64,000 nt of DNA from Mongoliitalea daihaiensis (GTDB taxonomy: Bacteria; Bacteroidota; Bacteroidia; Cytophagales; Cyclobacteriaceae): the NCBI RefSeq assembly GCF_021596945.1, contig NZ_CP063779.1, forward strand, positions 3,880,001 through 3,944,000, written 5' to 3'. The translations under genes were made by a program, and so were the position numbers. The notes below the pieces were generated by a model. That model was given only the letters and a program-made list of their open reading frames with translations. It had not been told where the DNA came from and ran no database searches. Shown piece by piece: positions 19,341 through 26,842 of the stretch (position 1 is its first letter; each line of letters begins with the position of its first letter).

Positions 19341-19399
19341 AGGGTATTCAAAATAGTGGTTCAACACTATTGAACGAGGCAATTGCAAGAAAAATCATC

Positions 19400-19600
19400 A
19401 AATCGGATCAAAGCAAAGCCGTTCAAGTATTTTATAAAGCAATCAAAAATACTTGAGCTAATTCAAAGGATCAGCATCGCACTGTTCTCATGCAAGCGAA
19501 TTATTAAACATCACGGAGGTACTGTAGGCGTAGAATCAACTGTAGAATAAGGAAAACCTTTTTTCTTTCACGTCTCAAAAAACACTCGGTGAAAAAAGAT
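19400..19600 (+). pseudogene. Remnant of a histidine-kinase ATPase domain
   Basis: In one forward frame 19491-19540 reads CKRIIKHHGGTVGVES, which matches the G-box helix region of histidine kinases (GLAICKRIIERHGG...). After an in-frame TAA comes GKPFFFHV, which fits the closing beta-strand of the same domain. Upstream, in another frame, SKAVQVFYKAIKN fits the F-box. The stops and frame change show decay. No intact kinase is nearby. Confidence 0.5.
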
Positions 19601-19648
19601 GGAAATGGAATAGCCGTGGAAAGGTGACTAATATCCGGGCTATATCAC

Positions 19649-19656
19649 TATTTTTG
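19649..19656 (+). promoter_or_regulatory. -7 box directly before the flippase gene
   Basis: TATTTTTG matches the Bacteroidota -7 consensus and lies only 5 bases before the ATG at 19662, so the transcript would be nearly leaderless. No TTG is found at the expected -33 distance. Confidence 0.4.
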
Positions 19657-19661
19657 CCCCA

Positions 19662-21143
19662 ATGAATAGTAGCAAGGTCTCTCAAAGCGTCTGGACAACC
19701 GCCTTCTCTTATGTAGGTGTGTTAATCGGGTATTTCAATTTGCTTTGGCTGATGCCTTATGCCATGTCCCCCGAACAAATTGGCACCTTTCGAACCGTAC
19801 AGGATATGGCTTTGCTCCTTGTGCCCTTTGCACAAGTCGGATTGGGCAATGGCATTACCAAATTTTTCCCTCAGCTTCACAGCCGACACTTTTCTTTTTT
19901 GACCTACTCATTTTTTCTGACATTGATGGGATTCGCAGTAGTGGCAGCCCTATTCTTTTTGTTGAATGAGCCCATTGTAAAGGCATTTTCTAGTAATTCG
20001 GCTGAGATCTTAAATTTTCTGCCCATCGTATTGATCATCACCTTATTTGCCGTGCTCAATTCCATTGCAGATGCATTTTGTAGATCCTACTACAAAATAG
20101 CGATGCCTACCTTTTTCAGGGAGGTCTTGATTCGGTTTTTGCTAGGGATTTCCTTTTTGCTCTATCTTCTAGATTGGATCAATTTCGCACAAGTCATGTG
20201 GGCAATGAGTATAGCTTATGGGATCACTTTGCTTGGTACGATCGCATACATGTCTTCCAGAAAGATCTTTGGATTGGAGTTTGCATTTAGCGAAATCCCC
20301 GCTGAATTGAAAAAAGAATTTCTGAGCTACAGCTTCATCAGCTTACTAGCCACAACGGGAGCTTTGCTGATCATGAAAGTGGATAGCTTGATGGTGAGCT
20401 CTATGATTGGATTGGAAGCCAATGCGATATACACCATTGGTTTTTCCATTGCTATTGTCATCGAAATGCCCCGCAGAGCAGTATCTCAAGTTGCTATGCC
20501 TTTGGTTTCGGATTTCTTTAGCCGACAGGAATACCCCAAAATATCTCAATTATACAAAGACTTGGGCGTATCTCAGGTTTTTATCTGCCTTTTGATCTTT
20601 ATTGGTATTTGGGCCAATATTCATAACATTTATGCATTCGTTCCCAACCGGGAAGTATATGAAGCCGGCAAATGGATAGTCCTGATCATCGGTGGAGCTA
20701 AAATCTTGGATGTGATTTTCTCCATCAATTCAGAGATTATTTTATTCTCTAAGTATTATGTATTCAACATCTTGGCAACGGTCGTCATGGCAATAGCGGT
20801 GGTAGTCTTTAATCTGTGGTTGATTCCCATCTATGGCATAGAAGGTGCCGCTTTAGCTTCCTTTTTAGCCTTATTGATCTTCAATTTAGTCAAATATGGC
20901 TATGTGGCTTACAAGTTGAAGATGCATCCCTGGAGTTGGGATTTAGGCAAAATCCTTGTGCTAGGAGGATTGGTTTTTACTATCCAACATTACTTATTTT
21001 TACATGAAACAGCCGGCTTGCAGGATCTAATGATTCGTTCAAGTACCATTTCAATTAGTTATTTATTAGGGGCTTATGCATTAAAAATAGCACCGGATAT
21101 GCAGCGGCAATTATGGGAAAAAATAAAAGGACTCAAGCCTTAG
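19662..21143 (+). CDS. Polysaccharide flippase (Wzx/MOP family)
   Basis: The 493-residue protein has about 14 hydrophobic helices spread over its whole length. It has the N-terminal layout of the MOP exporter superfamily (polysaccharide biosynthesis proteins), including TFRTVQDMALLLVPFAQVGL and GITKFFPQ. Proteins of this class flip lipid-linked oligosaccharides across the inner membrane. It is monocistronic and not next to other glycan genes, so its substrate cannot be inferred. Its last five codons form the 3' arm of a candidate minus-strand RNA. Confidence 0.88.
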   Translation: MNSSKVSQSVWTTAFSYVGVLIGYFNLLWLMPYAMSPEQIGTFRTVQDMALLLVPFAQVGLGNGITKFFPQLHSRHFSFLTYSFFLTLMGFAVVAALFFLLNEPIVKAFSSNSAEILNFLPIVLIITLFAVLNSIADAFCRSYYKIAMPTFFREVLIRFLLGISFLLYLLDWINFAQVMWAMSIAYGITLLGTIAYMSSRKIFGLEFAFSEIPAELKKEFLSYSFISLLATTGALLIMKVDSLMVSSMIGLEANAIYTIGFSIAIVIEMPRRAVSQVAMPLVSDFFSRQEYPKISQLYKDLGVSQVFICLLIFIGIWANIHNIYAFVPNREVYEAGKWIVLIIGGAKILDVIFSINSEIILFSKYYVFNILATVVMAIAVVVFNLWLIPIYGIEGAALASFLALLIFNLVKYGYVAYKLKMHPWSWDLGKILVLGGLVFTIQHYLFLHETAGLQDLMIRSSTISISYLLGAYALKIAPDMQRQLWEKIKGLKP

Positions 21144-21327
21144 AGTGTTACCAAACCTCCATATAGACAAGCTTTGAGCTGCCTTAGATCCGCAACCTTC
21201 CACTGTTATCCTGCATCCGTAGATACGAGGTCCCGTTGAGCGGGATGAGGCCTGATTTTGGAAAGGGCTTCACTCGGAATTGTAATTAAATTGTGAAGTC
21301 GGAACATGTCAGCGACCTGAATCCTTT
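21118..21327 (-). ncRNA. Candidate structured RNA, 6S-like
   Basis: On the minus strand TATCTTTG (21338-21331) is a consensus -7 box, and initiation 4 bases later would start the RNA with AAAGGATTCAGG (21327-21316). This pairs with CTTGAGTCCTTT (21137-21126) in a 12-bp closing stem with two G-U pairs, followed by TATTTTTT. Inside are a CTTCAC/GTGAAG hairpin, a CCTTTCC/GGAAGG stem and a CCTCATCC/GGATG(C)AGG stem, giving a rod with a large internal bubble. Size (about 210 nt), paired ends and central bubble fit 6S RNA, the regulator that binds RNA polymerase. The family assignment is inference. The 3' end is antisense to the last 26 bases of the flippase gene. Confidence 0.55.
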
Positions 21328-21634
21328 GTGCAAAGATACGGAATTCTTAAGCAAGCCGTTGTGTGAATTGTGATTTTTACTATTTTTTATTTTCAAAAGC
21401 CTGAGAGAGAATCAAAAAACATTTCAGGTTCCTTTGTTAATTTTGTAACTTAGTATTCCATCGGAAAATCAAATAGAATTAGTCATTAAGTTGCCTTGAT
21501 CTTCTTTTGTAAGGAACAAAATAAAATTTTAATTTTAAGAGTTATTATTGGATAAAGTCAAAATAATATTCCGCAATTAAACTCAACATACTGAATTAAA
21601 GCCTAAATTTGCACCCAGTAATTGATAATATATC
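21144..21634. other. Intergenic region holding a minus-strand RNA candidate and the usp promoter
   Basis: Between the flippase and usp genes lies the candidate RNA (21118-21327), then about 270 bp of AT-rich DNA. A -7 box TAAATTTG at 21604-21611 precedes the usp gene. No protein-coding gene is seen. Confidence 0.5.
21604..21611 (+). promoter_or_regulatory. -7 promoter box of the usp gene
   Basis: TAAATTTG matches TAnnTTTG and ends 23 bases before the start codon at 21635. No good -33 TTG is present, so support is partial. Confidence 0.45.
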
Positions 21635-22558
21635 ATGTACCAAATCAAAAAGCTAATCGTTTGCTTGGACAATAGCACCTTGGATGAAACCTTGGTTCGC
21701 TTTGCTTCTTTTATTTCGAAAGCCAATCAGACCAAAAAAATCTACTTTACCAATGTCATTCGGAACCTGCATATCCCGAAGGAAGTATTGGAAGAGTTCC
21801 CCAACCTGATCGATAACATGGTGGAGGAGAAGAAGGCACACATGAAGGAGGTGGTTGACAAGTTCTTTGGAGACAATGAAGATATAGAGTTCTCTTTTGT
21901 AGTGAAAGAAGGACAGCTTTCCAAAAAAATCCTCAAACTTGCCCATGAGAAATCCGCAGATATGATCATTGTGGGGAGAAAGGTCAATCTTCCGGGTACG
22001 GGTGTTATTTCCCAGCGTTTAGCCAGAAGAGCATCCTGTTCTTTACTCATTGTACCAGAAGGAACCGCTCCTAAAATGGACCGCTTATTGGTACCGAGCG
22101 ATTTTTCTGACTACTCCAAAGATGCCATGGAAGAGGCTGTCCTTATAGTTGAAAAATATGGAGGCCAAGCCGAAATTGTCTGTCAAAATGTATTTACCAT
22201 TCCTTCAGGGTATCATTTTACAGGTAAAAGTTATGATGAATTTACTTCCATCATGCTGATGCATGCAGAAATAAATTTCAAAAAGTTTATCCGAAAAATA
22301 GATACCAAAGGCATAGATGTCAAGCCAGTTTATACCCAAGACGAAGATGATGACCCTGTAGAGGATATCTTATCCAAGGCAAAAGAGATCAATGCTGATA
22401 GCATTATCATAGGAGCGAAAGGAAGAACGGCTGCCACTGCCCTCTTTATTGGAAGCATGGCCGAACGCTTGATCCAATTGAATGACCAATTCCCACTCCT
22501 CGTTACCCGTCCCAAAGGAAAAAATGCAGGGATTCTAGATTACATTTTGGAAATATAA
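21635..22558 (+). CDS. Double-domain universal stress protein
   Basis: The 307-residue protein consists of two UspA domains (about residues 1-145 and 150-295). Each has the beta-strand start (KKLIVCLDNS; DRLLVPSDFS) and the ADMIIVGRK / DSIIIGAKG strand. The second domain continues with a GSMAERLI segment resembling the ATP-binding G-x9-GS loop. Such tandem proteins act in the cytoplasm during starvation or redox stress; the client is unknown. A strong terminator follows the gene. Confidence 0.9.
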   Translation: MYQIKKLIVCLDNSTLDETLVRFASFISKANQTKKIYFTNVIRNLHIPKEVLEEFPNLIDNMVEEKKAHMKEVVDKFFGDNEDIEFSFVVKEGQLSKKILKLAHEKSADMIIVGRKVNLPGTGVISQRLARRASCSLLIVPEGTAPKMDRLLVPSDFSDYSKDAMEEAVLIVEKYGGQAEIVCQNVFTIPSGYHFTGKSYDEFTSIMLMHAEINFKKFIRKIDTKGIDVKPVYTQDEDDDPVEDILSKAKEINADSIIIGAKGRTAATALFIGSMAERLIQLNDQFPLLVTRPKGKNAGILDYILEI

Positions 22559-22582
22559 TACCTATTCATCAAACAAGTGACT

Positions 22583-22640
22583 AAACCTGATTTTCGGCAG
22601 CAGCTAATTAGCAATTGCTCAAAATCAGGTTTTTATTTTT
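22583..22640 (+). terminator. Intrinsic terminator of the usp gene
   Basis: AAACCTGATTTT pairs with AAAATCAGGTTTTT around a 26-base loop, and the 3' arm runs into TTTTTATTTTT. Confidence 0.75.
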
Positions 22641-22903
22641 CATTGAAAAAGTTTCAAGCAAAGGCTTCAACGGAGACCGCAAAGATATTTTCACTAAAAT
22701 CATATGCTTTCAAACATAGAGAAAATAAGATTAACACAACTTTTCACAGTTTTTTTTGCTAACGCAAATATGTAATCGAGCTATTGATAAAATTTTATCT
22801 TTAATACCAGTGGATTTGAGAATCGAGAGAGGTAATCAAGCGCTCAGGGCTAAAGCCCCTTTTGGGCATGCAAACCTCCAAAATTGATTATTAAAACGCC
22901 ATA
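22641..22903. other. Intergenic stretch without a visible gene
   Basis: AT-rich sequence between the usp terminator and the tandem repeat block. Short open frames here have no recognisable features. Confidence 0.4.
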
Positions 22904-23252
22904 TTTCAACTTTATTTCAATCCCACTATACCCCAGTAATCATATCAACTAATTTCGCGTAGCTAATATCTATCAATATCCAATATCTAACCCTAATTAG
23001 TATTTAAATTTATTTCACAAAGTTTATTTCAACCTTATTCCAATCCCACTATACCCCAGTAATCATCTCAACTAATTTCGCGTAGCTAATATCTATCAAT
23101 ATCCTACTATCCAATATCTATCAGTATTTCAATTTATTTCACAAAGTTTATTTCTACCTTATTTCCATCTTCCCTCCTCCCAATATCCTAGTATCCAGTA
23201 TCCCAATATCTAACCCTAATCAGTATTTCAATTTATTTCACAAAGTTTATTT
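22904..23252. repeat. Tandem repeat of about 124 bp, nearly three copies
   Basis: The unit includes TCCCACTATACCCCAGTAAT, ACTAATTTCGCGTAGCTAAT, ATATCTATCAATATCC and TATTTCACAAAGTTTATTTC. TCCCACTATA recurs at 22921 and 23044. TATTTCACAAAG recurs at 23011, 23135 and 23234, so the last copy is about 25 bp shorter. The block ends just before the ECF sigma gene. Confidence 0.75.
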
Positions 23253-23299
23253 CCTTTCATTCATTAAACTTTTCTAATTTCCAACAGTCAAAGAACCGG

Positions 23300-23848
23300 A
23301 TGTTGCCTCAAACTGACTTAGAACTTTTAAAATTGATCCAAAACCCCTTCACCAAGGAAAGAGGGTTTCGGTTATTGGTGGAACTTTATCAAAAACGTGT
23401 TTATGGGATCGCTAGAAAAATGGTCTTAATTCACGACGATGCAGATGATATCACACAGAATACCTTTATCAAAGCGTTTAGAAATATTCATAAATTCCAA
23501 CATAATTCCAGCCTCTTTACCTGGTTGTATAGAATCGCAGTTAATGAAAGTTTGTCCTTTTTGGAGAGTAAAAAAAAGCGCTATTTCTTCCCTGTGGAGG
23601 ACCATATGGAAGTATTGGAAAATTACCTAGACCAATCTGGCTCCATTACAGAGGAAGAAATTGAAATCAAACTTCAAAAAGCACTCTTGAAAATTCCCGA
23701 AAAACAACGCTTGGTATTCAATTTGAAGTACTATGAAGACCTGAGCTATGAGGAAATCTCCAAGATTACAGAAACTTCCATAGGTGCTCTCAAAGCATCC
23801 TATCATCATGCAGTAAAAAAAATTGAATCAATTTTGGGCTCAGACTAA
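23300..23848 (+). CDS. ECF-type RNA polymerase sigma factor
   Basis: The 182-residue protein has sigma region 2 (VYGIARKMVLIHDDADDITQ ... TWLYRIAVNESLSF) and region 4 (IPEKQRLVFNLKYYEDLSYE, then IGALKASYHHAVKKI). There is no other domain. It belongs to the Bacteroidota ECF group usually encoded with a small membrane-bound anti-sigma protein. The next gene, 34 bp downstream, encodes such a candidate. The gene starts right after a block of tandem repeats that must contain or flank its promoter. Confidence 0.93.
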   Translation: MLPQTDLELLKLIQNPFTKERGFRLLVELYQKRVYGIARKMVLIHDDADDITQNTFIKAFRNIHKFQHNSSLFTWLYRIAVNESLSFLESKKKRYFFPVEDHMEVLENYLDQSGSITEEEIEIKLQKALLKIPEKQRLVFNLKYYEDLSYEEISKITETSIGALKASYHHAVKKIESILGSD

Positions 23849-23882
23849 ACCTCTGGCCCTCAAAACAGTCTAATTATCGTCT

Positions 23883-24260
23883 ATGTTACCGAAGCAACCA
23901 AACAGTCAACTCTTTAAAGCTCCCGAAGGATACTTCGAGGGGCTACCCGAGCAAATTCTTCAACGACATCAGCAACGGGGTAAAAAGGTGCGTCAACTAT
24001 GGCTAGCCGCTAGTTTAAGCGCTGCCGTACTACTGATGGGTCTGTTTTTCTGGAATCAACCAGAAATGCCAACAGACTCTTTGAATGCTAATCTATCTGC
24101 AGAGATTAACTTTTACATCAATGCAGGCTATTGGGAAGCAGAAGACATTTTGAACTTAAGTGATAACCCTAATCAATTATTGGATGATTTGATCGCAAGT
24201 GAATGGAATTTTGTAGAAGAAGACCTCGATTATGAATTTGAAGAAAATTGGTATTATTAA
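23883..24260 (+). CDS. Small single-pass membrane protein, possible anti-sigma factor
   Basis: The 125-residue protein begins FKAPEGYFEGLPEQIL, a motif common at the cytoplasmic end of proteins encoded after ECF sigma genes in Bacteroidota. One transmembrane helix follows (about residues 40-58) and then a very acidic extracytoplasmic tail ending EFEENWYY. It lies 34 bp after the sigma gene and 7 bp before the Spy-like gene. Sequestering the sigma factor is the likely role, by position and topology rather than by a known domain. Confidence 0.7.
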   Translation: MLPKQPNSQLFKAPEGYFEGLPEQILQRHQQRGKKVRQLWLAASLSAAVLLMGLFFWNQPEMPTDSLNANLSAEINFYINAGYWEAEDILNLSDNPNQLLDDLIASEWNFVEEDLDYEFEENWYY

Positions 24261-24267
24261 TTCGTTT

Positions 24268-24726
24268 ATGAAAATCGCTCCATACATATTTATTTCGTTC
24301 TTGATGTTTGCCCTAAGCCTCCAAAGTTTGGCTCAGCAACAAGGCAATAGAAACTACGACAAGGAAAAGCTAGAATCGGCCAGAATCGCCTTTATCACCA
24401 ACCGTTTGGATCTCAAACCCGAACAAGCAGAAAAGTTTTGGCCAATGTTTAACCAATACAATGAAAAAAGAACTGCGGTAATGGAAAGCATGGTGCAGCT
24501 TAATAAAGCCTCCTCTGACGACATGTCAGACAATCAGGCTCGTGAAATTATCAAAAACAGATTGGCTAATCAGCAAAAAATGTTGGATTTGGAAACTGAA
24601 TTTATGGAATCCATCATCACTGTTATTAGTCCAAAACAAGCAGTAAATCTTAGCAGTGTCAACCGGGAATTTACCCGGCAAATCTACCGAAGCCAACAAA
24701 GAGGCGGAGGAGGTAGAAATAATTAA
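24268..24726 (+). CDS. Spy/CpxP-like periplasmic protein
   Basis: The 152-residue protein (ATG at 24268) has a signal peptide ending SLAQQ. An all-helical body follows with LDLKPEQAEKFWPMFNQY and later SPKQAVNLSSVNREF, which resembles the LTxxQ repeats of Spy and CpxP, and then a glycine/arginine-rich tail. Family members are periplasmic chaperones or stress sensors. As third gene of the sigma/anti-sigma unit it may be the sensor or the main target of the response. An upstream in-frame start would overlap the previous gene and add residues before the signal peptide, so it was not chosen. Confidence 0.75.
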   Translation: MKIAPYIFISFLMFALSLQSLAQQQGNRNYDKEKLESARIAFITNRLDLKPEQAEKFWPMFNQYNEKRTAVMESMVQLNKASSDDMSDNQAREIIKNRLANQQKMLDLETEFMESIITVISPKQAVNLSSVNREFTRQIYRSQQRGGGGRNN

Positions 24727-24752
24727 ATAAAACTTAAATTACCGATTCAAAC

Positions 24753-24782
24753 AAAAAGCCAACGCTTCACACGTTGGCTTTT
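24753..24782. terminator. Bidirectional intrinsic terminator
   Basis: AAAAAGCCAACG pairs with CGTTGGCTTTT. It separates the convergent Spy-like gene (plus) and mscL (minus) and has T-runs on both strands. Confidence 0.8.
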
Positions 24783-24808
24783 GAGTTGATGGAAGTATAT
24801 AAAGTAAC

Positions 24809-25222
24809 TTACTTTTTCAACAAATCTCTGATTTCTTCTAACAATACTTCTGATTTTGGTGGTGCAGCAGGAGGTGCAGGAGCTGCTTCTTCTTTTTTCT
24901 TAAAGCTGTTCATACCTTTGATGGCCATGAAAATCACAAAAGCGATAATCAAGAAATCAACAACATTTTGAATAAAATTACCATAGCTTAACACCACAGC
25001 CGCCATTTCCACTCCTGCATCAGTAGTGTAAGCTTCTCGAAGGGTAACGGTAAGATCTTTAAAATCAACGCCCCCCAACAAAACACCTAAAGGAGGCATG
25101 ACAATATCATTGACAAAAGAGGAAACAATTTTCCCAAAAGCCCCACCAATGATTACAGCTACAGCCAAGTCTACGACATTTCCTTTGACTGCGAACTCCT
25201 TGAATTCTTTGATTAATCCCAT
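24809..25222 (-). CDS. mscL: Large-conductance mechanosensitive channel
   Basis: The 137-residue protein begins [20 protein letters not shown], the conserved MscL N terminus. It has two transmembrane helices ([20 protein letters not shown] and [20 protein letters not shown]) and a charged C-terminal helix (EEIRDLLKK). The homopentamer opens on membrane stretch and relieves osmotic downshock. The ATG at 25222 matches the family start; an upstream extension of 17 codons does not. An alanine/proline-rich linker precedes the final helix. Confidence 0.95.
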   Translation of the reverse strand: MGLIKEFKEFAVKGNVVDLAVAVIIGGAFGKIVSSFVNDIVMPPLGVLLGGVDFKDLTVTLREAYTTDAGVEMAAVVLSYGNFIQNVVDFLIIAFVIFMAIKGMNSFKKKEEAAPAPPAAPPKSEVLLEEIRDLLKK

Positions 25223-25381
25223 ATTCTCTTTTAGTTTAGTAGATTGATGCTGGAAAAATACCAATTTTTTCAAGTCAAAAAAATTTGATACTCATTTATT
25301 TACTTTTTATTATCAAAATAATGCGTAATCATATAGAAGTAATAAATCTATATATTCAACAAAAAGACGAACAGTTCTTAG

Positions 25382-25389
25382 TAAATTTG
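25382..25389 (+). promoter_or_regulatory. -7 promoter box of mgsA-pfkA
   Basis: TAAATTTG matches the -7 consensus and ends 39 bases before the mgsA start. A matching -33 element is not evident. Confidence 0.4.
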
Positions 25390-25428
25390 TGAGATTTTAT
25401 ATCTTACAAACTGAACCTATTAATACCT

Positions 25429-25803
25429 ATGAAAATTGCATTAATTGCCCACGATGGTAAAAAGGCCGATATGGTCCACTTCCTCACAGGCTACAAAGAT
25501 GTATTTCATCATAAAGACATACAATTGGTAGCAACCGGGACGACTGGATCTCATATTGAAAAGTCAGGAATTCCTGTAAACAAATTACTTTCCGGCCCTA
25601 TGGGAGGCGACGCTCAGATCGCTGCCATGGTTGCCGAAAAAACTATTGCAATGGTTATTTTTTTTAGAGACCCTCTAGACAAACATCCCCATGAACCAGA
25701 TGTACAGATGTTGATGCGCTTATGTGATGTTCACAACATCCCGCTAGCAACAAATCCTGCTACTGCAAATCTCCTATTCAATGAACTAATCACTAGACTT
25801 TAA
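25429..25803 (+). CDS. mgsA: Methylglyoxal synthase
   Basis: The 124-residue protein converts dihydroxyacetone phosphate to methylglyoxal and phosphate. Residues H8, D61 (in SGPMGGDAQIA), D81, H88 and D91 align with the active-site and phosphate-binding residues of the E. coli enzyme (H19, D71, D91, H98, D101). The protein is about 25 residues shorter than in E. coli, mainly at the ends. The stop codon overlaps the pfkA start by one base (TAATG), so the two enzymes are translationally coupled. Methylglyoxal synthase is a phosphate-controlled bypass of lower glycolysis. Confidence 0.94.
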   Translation: MKIALIAHDGKKADMVHFLTGYKDVFHHKDIQLVATGTTGSHIEKSGIPVNKLLSGPMGGDAQIAAMVAEKTIAMVIFFRDPLDKHPHEPDVQMLMRLCDVHNIPLATNPATANLLFNELITRL

Positions 25804-26789
25804 TGGAAATCAAAACAATAAAGAAGATAGGTGTACTTACTTCCGGAGGAGATGCTCCAGGAATGAATGCGGCCATTCGTGCAACCGTGAGAGCTGGATT
25901 TTATTACAATTTAGAGATGTATGGAATCTACCGTGGGTATGAAGGAATGATCAATGATGAAATCAAAAAACTAGAATCAAAAAACATTGCTCACGTCCTA
26001 GAACGTGGGGGAACTTTCTTAAAATCAGCCCGATCAGCTGAATTTAGAACCTCTGAAGGTAGAAAAAAAGCCTACGACAACTTAAAAAAACATGGAATTG
26101 ATGCCTTGGTAGTAATTGGAGGAGATGGTTCACTCACTGGTGCACATCTTTTTTACAAAGAATTTGGCATCCCTGCAATTGGTATTCCAGGAACCATTGA
26201 CAACGACTTGGCGGGTACAGATATCACCGTGGGTTTTGATACGGCGTGTAATACGGCCATAGAAGCTATTGATAAAATCAGAGATACTGCTACTTCTCAT
26301 GACCGATTATTCTTTGTAGAAGTAATGGGCCGTGATGCTGGATTTATCGCCATCAATGCAGGGATTGGAAGCGCTGCTGCAGCTACTCTTATTCCAGAGA
26401 AAAAAATGCCAATTGAGCGCTTAGTGGAGCGACTAAAGGCAAGAACAAAGGCGATGAAAAGTTCTAATATCGTGATTGTTGCCGAAGGAGGAAAATCTGG
26501 TGGAGCTGCTGAAATTGCCGAAAAAATCAAAAAAGAACTCCCCTATTACGATATCAAAGTGACGATTTTAGGACACTTGCAGCGCGGTGGAGCTCCTTCA
26601 GCCTTAGATAGGGTGCTAGCTTCCAAATTGGGAGTAGCAGCTGTAGAAGGCTTACTTCAAGGAAAATACGATGTAATGGCAGGTATCATCAATAATAAAA
26701 TAGTATACACACCTATTTCCAAAGCAATTGTAGGTGACAAAGAAGTGGATGAAGACGATTTCAGAGTCGTTAGAATTTTATCTACCTAA
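25803..26789 (+). CDS. pfkA: ATP-dependent 6-phosphofructokinase
   Basis: The 328-residue protein has the bacterial PfkA layout: GVLTSGGDAPGMNAAI at residues 10-25, GGDGS at 106-110 (the ATP-type motif, not the GGDDT of PPi enzymes), PGTIDNDL near 129-136 with the catalytic Asp, and MGRDAGF near 175. It phosphorylates fructose 6-phosphate, committing it to glycolysis. It is joined to mgsA by a TAATG overlap, so the gene that makes triose phosphates is expressed together with the gene that bleeds them off. Confidence 0.96.
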   Translation: MEIKTIKKIGVLTSGGDAPGMNAAIRATVRAGFYYNLEMYGIYRGYEGMINDEIKKLESKNIAHVLERGGTFLKSARSAEFRTSEGRKKAYDNLKKHGIDALVVIGGDGSLTGAHLFYKEFGIPAIGIPGTIDNDLAGTDITVGFDTACNTAIEAIDKIRDTATSHDRLFFVEVMGRDAGFIAINAGIGSAAAATLIPEKKMPIERLVERLKARTKAMKSSNIVIVAEGGKSGGAAEIAEKIKKELPYYDIKVTILGHLQRGGAPSALDRVLASKLGVAAVEGLLQGKYDVMAGIINNKIVYTPISKAIVGDKEVDEDDFRVVRILST

Positions 26790-26795
26790 AACAAT

Positions 26796-26842
26796 GAGAG
26801 GTAATAGCAACAGTATAGTTCAATTGTCTATTACCTCTTTTT
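26796..26842. terminator. Bidirectional terminator reaching into the transporter gene
   Basis: GAGAGGTAATAG pairs with CTATTACCTC and is followed by TTTTTC on the plus strand. One arm lies inside the last codons (EVI) of the minus-strand Na/Pi gene, so coding and terminator functions overlap. Confidence 0.6.

Noticed and set aside
21144-21330. RNase P RNA, tmRNA or SRP RNA in the flippase-usp gap
   Set aside because: The GAGGAAAGTCC and ACAGAA motifs of RNase P, the tRNA-like ends of tmRNA and the GGAA tetraloop motif of SRP RNA are absent. A 6S-like RNA fits better.
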